Positions 6,256 to 12,961 of a stretch of DNA of 12,961 nucleotides are shown here, piece by piece. The stretch is taken from positions 1 to 12,961 of the forward strand of contig JAAYUH010000102.1 of assembly GCA_012517755.1 (NCBI GenBank). The letters run 5' to 3'. Numbering within the stretch: position 1 is the stretch's first letter; each line of letters opens with the position of its first letter. This stretch comes from a bacterium. GTDB taxonomy: Bacteria > Caldisericota > Caldisericia > B22-G15. The translations under genes were made by a program, and so were the position numbers. The notes under the pieces were generated by a model, which was not told where the DNA came from, searched no databases, and saw only the letters and a program-made list of their open reading frames with translations.

Positions 6256-7068
6256 ATGAAAATAGATGAGTTTTTAGATTTAATGAATAAAGTAAAAGTT
6301 TATGACCTTACTCAACCTTTAAGTGTTCATACTCCACCATGGCCAAGTTATGTACCTCTCTCTGTACAATATTTTAAAAGAATTGCTGGAGCACATATGG
6401 GTCAAGGAGCAAATGGTCAGATTATAACAACCAGTCATCATGTTGGTACCCATATGGATGGTGAGATACATTTTTATAGTCATGGTAGGTCAATAGGACA
6501 GGTTCCCATTAATGAATGGATTGGACCAGGAGTTGTTGTTGATATATCAAAAGATGTTTCTGACTATGATTTATATTTTCCTGAAATGCTAACAAGTAAA
6601 GTTGAGATAAAAAAAGGTGACATACTTATAATAAATACTGGATATCACAAATATTCATGGACAGAACCCGAGGCTGATGAAGTTAGATACTTTGTCAAAC
6701 ACCCAGGACCTGGTCCAGGTTTTGAAAAATGGGCTCTTGATATGAAATTAAAATGGATAGGTGTTGATTGTGGAAGTGCAGATCACCCAATGAATACAAT
6801 CATTAGAAATTGGCATCCAAATTCTTTTATTGAAGCAGAAAAGAAGTTAAAGAAAAAATATGGAAAGAGCTGGGATGAGATGTTTCCACCAGAAGAATTT
6901 TATCAGATAATGCATTTAAAACTTTTTCCACAAGGTCTTGTTCATGCAGAAAATCTTGGTGGTGATATCGATAAAGTTAGCAATAAGAGATTATGGATTG
7001 GCTGTTTTCCATTAAAAGGGATGGAATTTGAATCTTCTATGTGCAGAATTATAGCTATAGAACCATAA
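6256..7068 (+). CDS. cyclase-family metal-dependent hydrolase (kynurenine formamidase/isatin hydrolase fold)
   Basis: A 270-residue member of the cyclase family (PF04199), whose characterised members hydrolyse amide or cyclic-amide bonds (kynurenine formamidase, isatin hydrolase). The motif HxGTHxDxxxH is intact: His62, His66, Asp68 and His72 in HHVGTHMDGEIHF. Two further conserved sites, GVDCGSADHPMNT and LVHAENLGGD, supply the His and Glu expected for a second metal. A ~40-residue insert around NWHPNSFIEAEKKLKKKYG makes it longer than bacterial kynurenine formamidase (~210 aa). SD is AAGGAGG (6246-6252). Its place between fdrA and allG suggests it makes or removes the amide handled by that complex, for example ring opening of a purine-derived heterocycle or hydrolysis of oxamate; both are inference. 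It is closely similar to the C-terminal half of the tandem protein at 8379. Confidence 0.88.
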   Translation: MKIDEFLDLMNKVKVYDLTQPLSVHTPPWPSYVPLSVQYFKRIAGAHMGQGANGQIITTSHHVGTHMDGEIHFYSHGRSIGQVPINEWIGPGVVVDISKDVSDYDLYFPEMLTSKVEIKKGDILIINTGYHKYSWTEPEADEVRYFVKHPGPGPGFEKWALDMKLKWIGVDCGSADHPMNTIIRNWHPNSFIEAEKKLKKKYGKSWDEMFPPEEFYQIMHLKLFPQGLVHAENLGGDIDKVSNKRLWIGCFPLKGMEFESSMCRIIAIEP

Positions 7069-7092
7069 ATAAAAAAAAAGAAAGGAGGAAAA

Positions 7093-8337
7093 ATGGTTGA
7101 CATTGAGAAAGCAAATCAGGAAGCATTGAAGAGATTACTCGATGCAAAGCCTGTTTGGGTGGATGTTCAAAAAGCTATTGATGTTATTCCAGGTATGAAA
7201 AAAAATCTATTTTTGCATGCAGGACCACCAGTTACCTGGGATAGAATGAGTGGACCACAAAGAGGAGCTACGATTGGAGCTTTAATTTATGAAGGAATGG
7301 CAAAAACACCAGAAGAGGCAGAAAAAATTGCAGCATCTGGCGCAATTGAGTTTGATCCCTGTCATCATCACCACGCAGCAGCACCTATGGCTGGTCTTAT
7401 CTGTCCATCAATGCCTGTGATTGTAGTTGAAAATGAAGCTTTTGGGAACAAAGCATTTTGTAATTTAAGTGAAGGAATTGGTAAAGTTTTAAGAATGGGT
7501 GCATACTCAGAAGATGTTATTGCAAGACTTAAATGGATGGAAAATGTATTCTTTCCTGTTTTACAAAAAGCAATAAGAAAAGCAGGAAAAATTGAGTTAA
7601 AACCAATAAATGCAGAAGCATTAACTATGGGTGATGAACTTCACAATAGAACAAGAGCAGCATCATATTTACTTTTTGCAAAACTTGTTCCGTACCTTCT
7701 TGCTACGATGGAAGATATTAAAAATACTAATGAATCAATATCATTTATACAACAAAATATTCATGCTTATCTTCCTTTTATAATGGCAAGTTGTAAGGCA
7801 AGTGTAGAACCCTGTGAAGGAATCGAAGGAAGCACGATGGTAACTGTTATGTCAAGGAATGGTACTGATTGGGGTATAAGAGTTTCTGGTATGGGCAGTG
7901 AATGGTTTACCTGTGAATCACCAGTACCAGATGTCCTTCTTTTCCCTGGATTTAAAAAAGAAGATGTTGGAAGAGATATGGGAGATAGTTCAATTATGGA
8001 AACCGTTGGCCTTGGTGGACTTGCTATTGCATCAGCGCCTGCGATAATCAAATTTGTTGGTGGAACAACTCAACTTGCAATAAAGAAGAATCTCGAAATG
8101 TATGAGATAACGATTGGTGAAAATAATACTTATCAAATTCCATATTTTGATTTTAGAGGAACTCCAACAGGTATAGATATTAGAAAAGTAGTTGAGAAGA
8201 ATCTTACACCATTTATAGATACAGGTGTTGCTCATAAAGACCCTGGTGTTGGGCAAGTTGGTGCAGGTCTTCTTGATGCACCAACTGAATGTTTCAAAAA
8301 GGCACTAATTGCCTTTGCAAAGAAATATGCAGCATAA
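7093..8337 (+). CDS. allG: AllG-type DUF1116 subunit of oxamate carbamoyltransferase-like complex
   Basis: A 414-residue DUF1116 protein, co-linear in my recollection with E. coli YlbE/AllG (~419 aa). Shared marks: PVWVDVQKA (20-28), LHAGPP (41-46), DPCHHHHAAAPMAG (88-101), NLSEGIGKVLRMGAYSEDV (124-142), TMGDELHNR (178-186), then VMSRNGTDWGIRVSG, GDSSIMETVGLGG, and near the C-terminus FIDTGVAHKDPGVGQVGAG. E. coli has CHHVNAVGPMGG where this protein has a four-His run. AllG is one of the catalytic subunits that convert oxalurate and phosphate to oxamate and carbamoyl phosphate. It is separated from allH/fdrA by a cyclase gene, unlike the compact E. coli order. SD is AAAGGAGGA (7080-7088). The protein is complete, with no visible lesion. 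Confidence 0.93.
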   Translation: MVDIEKANQEALKRLLDAKPVWVDVQKAIDVIPGMKKNLFLHAGPPVTWDRMSGPQRGATIGALIYEGMAKTPEEAEKIAASGAIEFDPCHHHHAAAPMAGLICPSMPVIVVENEAFGNKAFCNLSEGIGKVLRMGAYSEDVIARLKWMENVFFPVLQKAIRKAGKIELKPINAEALTMGDELHNRTRAASYLLFAKLVPYLLATMEDIKNTNESISFIQQNIHAYLPFIMASCKASVEPCEGIEGSTMVTVMSRNGTDWGIRVSGMGSEWFTCESPVPDVLLFPGFKKEDVGRDMGDSSIMETVGLGGLAIASAPAIIKFVGGTTQLAIKKNLEMYEITIGENNTYQIPYFDFRGTPTGIDIRKVVEKNLTPFIDTGVAHKDPGVGQVGAGLLDAPTECFKKALIAFAKKYAA

Positions 8338-8378
8338 ATTTATTTTTAAAATTTTTTTAAATAAAGGAGGTTTAATAT

Positions 8379-10016
8379 ATGGATAATGAAAAATTTATCG
8401 AGACTTTAAGCAAAGCAAAACTTTTTGATTTGACACAACCATTAAGTATTTTTACTCCTCCATGGCCTCATGATAAAGCGCTTGAAGTTCACTTTTTTAA
8501 AAGAGTTACTGGTGCATTTGGTGGTGGACAAGGAGCAAATGGTCAAATTTTGAATTGGAGTAACACCACAGGAACACATCTTGTTGGAGAAACTGCTTAT
8601 CATTCTGGTGGAAGAGCTATATCAGACATACCACTAAAAGAACTTTCAGGTGAAGCAGTAATTGTAGATATTTCTGATATGGTTTCAGATTACAGTATTA
8701 TTACTCCTGAAATGATAACAAAAAAAGCTCATGTTAAAGAGGGTGATATTTTAATAATTTATACAGGTTACAGTAAATATTCATGGGAAAAACCAACATC
8801 ATCTGAGTTTGGATATTTAGTGAGACATCCAGGACCAAATATGGAATTCTTTGAATGGGCAATGAAGATGAAACTTAAATGGGTAGGAATTGACTGCGGT
8901 TGTATTGAACACCCAATGAATACCCCTATAAAATATTGGCATGAAGGTGAATTTCAAAAAGCAAAAGAAAAATTAAGAAAAGATTATGGTAAAGAATGGG
9001 ATGAAATGTTCCCACCTGATGAATATTATAAATTGACGCACATTAAAGTTCCTAAATCCCATCTTGTATTTATTGAAAGTATTGGTGGAGATGTAAGTAA
9101 ACTTCTTAATCAAAGAGCATGGGTTTTTGCTGGTGTCATTCCATTTATGGAGACAGAAGCTTCTTGGGCAAGAGTTGCTGCATATCAAGCGCCAGATGGT
9201 ATGGATAATGATGAGTTCATTAAAATTATGGAATCTATAGAACAATACGACCTTACAGTTCCATTTTCAGTTAGAAGCCCACAATGGTTAAATTATGAGC
9301 CACTTTCTGTTAAATTCTTCAAAAGAGTAGGACAGCAACAGTTTGGCTTAGGCAGAAATACATCTATATGTAATGCAAGTATCCACCTTGCAACCCATAT
9401 GGATGGAGAAAAACATTTCTACCCAGCCGGAAGAACAATTGGTGAAGTACCTCTTAATGAGTGGGTAGGTCCTGGTGTAATTGCAGATATTTCTAATATG
9501 GTAAGTGATGTTAGTGTATATACACCAGATATGATAAAGAAAGTTGTTGATATTAGACCAGGAGATATCTTAATAATTAAGACAGGTTGGAATAAATATG
9601 GATGGAACTCCCCTGATTCTGATGAGTTTAAATATATGGTTAGACATCCCGGGCCTTCACCAGATTTTTCTCAATGGGCTCTTGATATGAAGATAAAATG
9701 GATAGGAGTTGATGCGGTTAGTGCAGATCATCCAATGAATACAATTATGAGAAATTGGCATCCAAGAACATTCGAAGAAGCAAATAGAAAACTTAAAGAA
9801 CAGTTCGGTAAAGATTGGGATCAGATGTATCCACTTGATGAATTCTATCAAGTTATGCATATTAAACTCTTCCCATCACACCTTGTTCATGCCGAAAATC
9901 TTGCAACAGATATTGCGCATCTTCCAAGTGGCAGATACTATCTTGGATGCTTCCTCGCAAGGGCTATGGAAACAGAATCTATGTGGGGAAGATTTATTGC
10001 TTGGAAAATGAAATAA
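8379..10016 (+). CDS. tandem cyclase-family protein: degenerate N-terminal domain, intact C-terminal domain
   Basis: A 545-residue fusion of two cyclase-family (PF04199) domains, residues ~1-272 and ~275-545. Each half begins with a similar Met-Asp-Asn-(Glu/Asp) start, as if two adjacent genes had fused. The C-terminal copy keeps the metal/catalytic motif: His336, His340, Asp342 and His346 in HLATHMDGEKH (Ala replaces the usual Gly). In the N-terminal copy the same positions read Thr63, His67, Val69 and Ala73 (TTGTHLVGETAYH), and the later VHAENL becomes VFIESI. That half therefore probably lacks the standard metal site and may be structural, regulatory or altered in specificity. Cyclase enzymes are dimers or higher oligomers, so the fusion could act as an internal heterodimer. 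SD is AAAGGAGG (8363-8370). It lies 41 nt after allG and is followed by a strong terminator. Confidence 0.9.
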   Translation: MDNEKFIETLSKAKLFDLTQPLSIFTPPWPHDKALEVHFFKRVTGAFGGGQGANGQILNWSNTTGTHLVGETAYHSGGRAISDIPLKELSGEAVIVDISDMVSDYSIITPEMITKKAHVKEGDILIIYTGYSKYSWEKPTSSEFGYLVRHPGPNMEFFEWAMKMKLKWVGIDCGCIEHPMNTPIKYWHEGEFQKAKEKLRKDYGKEWDEMFPPDEYYKLTHIKVPKSHLVFIESIGGDVSKLLNQRAWVFAGVIPFMETEASWARVAAYQAPDGMDNDEFIKIMESIEQYDLTVPFSVRSPQWLNYEPLSVKFFKRVGQQQFGLGRNTSICNASIHLATHMDGEKHFYPAGRTIGEVPLNEWVGPGVIADISNMVSDVSVYTPDMIKKVVDIRPGDILIIKTGWNKYGWNSPDSDEFKYMVRHPGPSPDFSQWALDMKIKWIGVDAVSADHPMNTIMRNWHPRTFEEANRKLKEQFGKDWDQMYPLDEFYQVMHIKLFPSHLVHAENLATDIAHLPSGRYYLGCFLARAMETESMWGRFIAWKMK

Positions 10017-10025
10017 TAACTGATT

Positions 10026-10067
10026 AAAAAAGGAGGAAGGTACTATCTCCTTCCTCCTTTTTTGTTT
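10026..10067 (+). terminator. strong terminator hairpin between the cyclase and XDH-family genes
   Basis: AAAAAAGGAGGAAGG (10026-10040) pairs perfectly over 15 bp with CCTTCCTCCTTTTTT (10049-10063) around the 8-nt loop TACTATCT, followed by G and TTTT. The A run on the left makes it potentially bidirectional. It lies 10 nt after the tandem cyclase stop and inside what otherwise looks like one gene train, so it either ends the upstream operon or is a regulated attenuator. No new promoter is visible between it and the next gene. Confidence 0.92.
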
Positions 10068-10076
10068 TAAGGAGGA
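10052..10076 (+). promoter_or_regulatory. alternative hairpin sequestering the SD of the FAD-subunit gene
   Basis: TCCTCCTT (10052-10059), part of the terminator's 3' arm, is also perfectly complementary to AAGGAGGA (10069-10076), the SD of the gene starting at 10080. The 9-nt loop is TTTTGTTTT. The same arm can pair either with 10026-10040 (termination) or with the SD (blocked translation), so the structures are mutually exclusive. Any SD is complementary to CCTCC, so this may partly follow from the terminator's composition. Confidence 0.4.
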
Positions 10077-10079
10077 GTT

Positions 10080-10976
10080 ATGTCAGGAGTAATTTCACAT
10101 GAATTTGAGTATTATAAACCAAAAGATTTTGGTGAACTTTCAGAACTTCTAATACAATACAAGACAAAAGCGAAAATTTTATCTGGAGGTACTGATTTAG
10201 TAGTAAGAATAAAAGATGGTTTTGAGTTCCCCGAAATAGTTATTGATATAAAATCTATTTCAGAATTAAAAGAACTTAAGTTTGATGGTAAAGACCTTTT
10301 TATTGGAGCCACTGTAACCTTCAATGAATTAATTGAAAGTGATGTAGTAAAAGAAAAATTTCCTCTTCTTTGGGAAGCAGCAAAAAGTGTTGCATCAACA
10401 GGAATAAGAAACAGAGCAACATTGGCTGGTAATATCTGTTCAGCCGTCCCATCTCTTGATTCAGGTCCAGCACTTCTTGTTTATGAAGCAGAAGTTATAT
10501 TAAAAAGTAACAATGGTGAAAGAAAAGTTAATATAAATGATTTTTTCCTTGGACCAAGGAAAACAGTTCTTAAAGAAGATGAATTTGTCTATGGAGTTAA
10601 TGTTCCTCTCCCTCAAAAAAAGAATGGAGGATCATATGTTAAACTTGGAAGATACAATGGTGAAGATCTTGCTCAAGTTGGGATTGGAATTCTTATTCTT
10701 GAAGGAAATGAATATAGAATTGCACACTGTGCAGTTGGTCCTGTAGCAGCAAGAGCTAAGAAAATTGAACAACTTTTAAATGGTAAACCATTAGATGACC
10801 CTTTAATTGAAGAGGCTAAAAAATTGATAGAACAGGAGATTTCTCCAATAACAGATATTAGAGCAACTAAGGAATATAGAATTCATATGGCAAAGGTAAT
10901 GTTTGAGAGAGGTCTAAAAGCTGCTGTTAATAGAATGAATGGAAAAGGTCCAGATTATGGAGAGAAGTTAATTTAG
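10080..10976 (+). CDS. xdhB: xanthine dehydrogenase-family FAD-binding subunit
   Basis: A 298-residue medium subunit (CoxM/XdhB type) of a molybdenum hydroxylase; it passes electrons from the 2Fe-2S subunit to FAD. FAD-binding motifs are LSGGTDLVVRIKDG (34-47) and the stretch ATLAGNICSAVPSLDSGPAL (113-132), followed by the CO dehydrogenase flavoprotein C-terminal domain (from about residue 180, LGRYNGEDLAQVGIGI). Length and domain order are normal for the family. ATG follows AAGGAGGAG (10069-10077). The FAD-FeS-Mo gene order is that of many bacterial purine and aromatic hydroxylases. Substrate is not determined by this subunit; the xanthine assignment is by context (NCS2 permease, AllFGH). 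It is separated from the cyclase gene by the hairpin at 10026-10063. Confidence 0.9.
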   Translation: MSGVISHEFEYYKPKDFGELSELLIQYKTKAKILSGGTDLVVRIKDGFEFPEIVIDIKSISELKELKFDGKDLFIGATVTFNELIESDVVKEKFPLLWEAAKSVASTGIRNRATLAGNICSAVPSLDSGPALLVYEAEVILKSNNGERKVNINDFFLGPRKTVLKEDEFVYGVNVPLPQKKNGGSYVKLGRYNGEDLAQVGIGILILEGNEYRIAHCAVGPVAARAKKIEQLLNGKPLDDPLIEEAKKLIEQEISPITDIRATKEYRIHMAKVMFERGLKAAVNRMNGKGPDYGEKLI

Positions 10977-10986
10977 GAGGAATGAG

Positions 10987-11451
10987 ATGAAAAAAGTTTC
11001 GTTTATTTTAAATGGAGAAAATAGAAGTGTTTATGTTGAACCGAATGATCTTTTACTTGATGTTTTGAGAGACAAATTGGGAATTAAAAGTCCAAAATAT
11101 GGGTGTGGAAGAGGAGATTGTGGAACTTGTACTGTACTTTTAAATGGAAAATCTGTAAGAAGTTGTCTTATTCTTGCAGTTGAAATTGATGGTCAAGAGA
11201 TTATGACACTTGAAGGAATTTCAAAAGATGGTTTAACAGAATTGCAGGAATATTTTTTAAAACATAATTCATTTCAATGTGGTTATTGTACTCCTGGTAT
11301 GACTCTTACTCTTGAAGAGTTTTTAAAGAAAAATCCAAAACCAAATGAAGAAGAGGTTAAAGAGGCAATTTCTGGAAATTTATGTAGATGTACTGGATAT
11401 ATCCCAATAATTAGAGCAGTTATGGAGTATGTAAAAAATAGAGGAGGATAA
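10987..11451 (+). CDS. xdhC: xanthine dehydrogenase-family 2Fe-2S subunit
   Basis: A 154-residue small subunit (CoxS/XdhC type) that relays electrons from the molybdenum centre to FAD. The plant-ferredoxin-like N-terminal domain has Cys40, Cys45, Cys48 and Cys60 (GCGRGDCGTC...SC), and the helical C-terminal domain has Cys98, Cys101, Cys133 and Cys135 (QCGYCTPGM...LCRCTGY). All eight cluster ligands are present. The start at 10987 is favoured over the ATG at 10982, which meets a stop two codons on; SD is AGGAGG (10975-10980). It lies 10 nt from the FAD gene and 2 nt from the molybdenum-subunit gene, so the three are surely co-transcribed. Confidence 0.95.
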   Translation: MKKVSFILNGENRSVYVEPNDLLLDVLRDKLGIKSPKYGCGRGDCGTCTVLLNGKSVRSCLILAVEIDGQEIMTLEGISKDGLTELQEYFLKHNSFQCGYCTPGMTLTLEEFLKKNPKPNEEEVKEAISGNLCRCTGYIPIIRAVMEYVKNRGG

Positions 11452-11453
11452 AA

Positions 11454-12845
11454 ATGGAAGAATTTAAATATATTGGAAAAGAGATAACAAGAAATGATGA
11501 GAAAGAGAAAGTAACTGGTGCTGCAAGATATGTAGATGATTTAGATTTTGGTCCAAATCTTCTTTATGCTGAAATAATAGAGAGTCCACATCCTCATGCT
11601 TTAATTAAAAAAATTGATACAAGCGAAGCAGAAAAAGTTGAAGGAGTTGTTAAAGTTGTAACTGGAAAAGATTTTCCTTATAAATTTGGTCTTTATACAA
11701 AAGATAGATATATTTTTGCTCAAGATAGAGTTAGATTTATTGGAGAACAGGTAGCTGCAGTTGTTGCAAGAGATCCTAAAATTGCACAAAAAGCAAGTAA
11801 ACTTGTTAAGGTAGAATATGAACCTCTACCACCAGTTTTTGATCCTCTTGAAGCAGTTAAAGAGGGTTCACCAATTATTCACCCTGACTTAGAAAATTAT
11901 TATCGTGTTCCATGGTTTTTTGCAAAGGCTGGAACAAACATTGCTCACCATAGAAAAGTTAGAAGAGGAGATGTTGAAAAGGGATTTAAAGAAGCAGATT
12001 ATGTTTTTGAAGATACATATAGAATCCCAAGATTTGCTCATTGCTGTATGGAGACACATATTTCTGTTGGATATTATGATTTATCAGGGAGATTAACTCT
12101 ATATAACTCTTCACAATCACCACATGTTCAAAAAAGTTTAATTGCTGATGCACTTTCTCCTCTTGGAATTTCTGAAAAAGATGTTAGAGTAGTAACTCCA
12201 TATGTTGGTGGTGGTTTTGGAGGAAAAGCTGGAGTAACAATGGAAGTTATTGCAGCTGCTCTTGCTGTTGCTTGTAAAGGCAACCCAGTGAAAGTTAGAT
12301 GGAGGAGAGATCAGGAATTTTATAACACATATATGAGACAGCAGGTAGTTTCTAAATTGAAAGTCGGGGTTAAAAAAGATGGAACAATAACTGCATTTCA
12401 AATTGAAAATTATTGGGATGCTGGTCCATATGTTGAATATGGTGCAAATGTTGTAAATGCTTCTGGTCTTTCTGCAACAGGTCCATACAGGATTCCAAAT
12501 ATAAAAATTGATTCCTATTGTATCTATACAAATCTTCCTGCTGCAGGTCCATATAGAGGTTTTGGATATTCTGAAATGCTATTTTCAGTTGAATCTCATA
12601 TGACAAGAGTTGCAAAAGCAATTGGAATAGATCCTGTTGAATTTAGAAGAAAAAATGCAATAAAAGAGGGTGATCCTTTAACTTATGGTGTCCCTATGAA
12701 TCCAAATGGACTTATTGAAGCAATTGATAAAGTAGCAGACGAGATTGAATGGAATAAAAAAGAAGAATCAAAAGATCCAGAAAAGGCAATAGGAAAAGGT
12801 TTTGCAATTTTCTGGAAAGCCCCTGCAATGCCTCCAAATGTATAA
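11454..12845 (+). pseudogene. xdhA: xanthine dehydrogenase-family molybdopterin subunit, interrupted by in-frame TAA
   Basis: 463 residues of a catalytic large subunit (CoxL/XdhA type, normally ~750 residues or more) that hydroxylates N-heterocycles with a molybdopterin cofactor. The N-terminal 'hammerhead' domain covers residues ~15-130 (VTGAARYVDDL, EQVAAVVA). The first Mo-binding domain shows SPH (222-224), GGGFGGK (252-258) and AGPYRGFGYSE (364-374); the Arg in the last motif matches the xanthine dehydrogenase RGFG Arg. Translation ends at TAA (12843-12845) after PAMPPNV, exactly where the family continues, and the same frame resumes downstream with recognisable sequence. As it stands the product lacks its C-terminal ~40%, including the catalytic Glu. 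SD is GAGGAGG (11441-11447). The TAA could be a recent nonsense mutation, an assembly error, or a gene split. Confidence 0.85.
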
Positions 12846-12961
12846 ACTACAGCATTTTTAAAATTTAATGGTGACGGTAGTGTAAACCTTCTTGTATCTG
12901 GTATGGAGATTGGACAGGGATATCAAACTGCAATGGCTCAAATTGTAGCAGAAATTTTAAC
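12846..12961 (+). pseudogene. continuation of the molybdopterin subunit reading frame, running off the window
   Basis: The frame after the TAA is open to the last base and reads TTAFLKFNGDGSVNLLVSG followed by MEIGQGYQTAMAQIVAEIL. This is the standard second Mo-binding domain of XDH-family large subunits (family pattern DGSV...G..EIGQG..T...QI.AE.L). No base appears gained or lost, so a single substitution, for instance in a TCA serine codon, would explain the stop. An internal ATG (12902) has no SD, so independent reinitiation there is unlikely. Confidence 0.8.

Noticed and set aside
8339..8365. AT-only inverted repeat between allG and the tandem cyclase gene (TTTATTT/AAATAAA)
   Set aside because: Only 7 A-T pairs with a mismatched interior in an A/T run; too weak to call a terminator or regulatory hairpin.
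12843..12845. Selenocysteine recoding in the molybdenum hydroxylase subunit
   Set aside because: The codon is TAA rather than TGA, and the family has no selenocysteine at this position.
1..12961. CRISPR arrays, tRNA/rRNA genes, insertion sequences or prophage genes
   Set aside because: No regularly spaced repeats, transposase or integrase motifs, or tRNA-like cloverleaf sequences were seen on either strand.

Overview
The window reads as one stretch of an AT-rich genome from an anaerobic bacterium. Arg is almost always AGA, Gly is mostly GGA, strong GGAGG-type Shine-Dalgarno (SD) sites precede most genes, and some starts are TTG. A HutP-type regulator and these signals suit a Bacillota-like lineage or a deep-branching anaerobic/thermophilic phylum. 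I cannot name the taxon. All recognised genes lie on the + strand.

Region 1 (1-2241) holds the 3' end of an M23 peptidase gene, then a promoter, a 110-nt AU-rich leader and an NCS2 nucleobase permease closed by a clear rho-independent terminator. Region 2 (2259-3132) is an overlapping pair of small membrane-anchored proteins of unknown function. Region 3 (3143-10016) starts at a good sigma-A-type promoter. It encodes a HutP-family RNA-binding antiterminator, then AllH (DUF2877), AllF/FdrA, a 59-aa ORF matching the usual FdrA C-terminus, a cyclase-family metal hydrolase, AllG (DUF1116) and a 545-aa tandem cyclase protein. Region 4 (10026-12961) starts with a perfect 15-bp terminator hairpin, followed by the FAD, 2Fe-2S and molybdopterin subunits of a xanthine-dehydrogenase-family hydroxylase. 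The molybdopterin gene has an in-frame TAA at 12843-12845 and then stays open to the window edge.

Taken together this looks like a purine or related N-heterocycle catabolic locus: uptake (NCS2), hydroxylation (XDH family), amide or ring hydrolysis (three cyclase domains), and phosphorolysis of a carbamoyl compound to carbamoyl phosphate (AllFGH, known in E. coli as oxamate carbamoyltransferase). No allantoinase, ureidoglycolate gene or carbamate kinase is in the window, so the substrate is unproven.

The most notable observations are: (i) a HutP homologue outside a histidine operon, with four NAG triplets at exact 4-nt spacing over its own start codon; (ii) a terminator whose 3' arm can instead pair with the SD of the next gene, inside the same gene train; (iii) the split FdrA; (iv) a tandem cyclase whose N-terminal copy has lost metal/catalytic residues; and (v) the nonsense codon in the molybdenum subunit.
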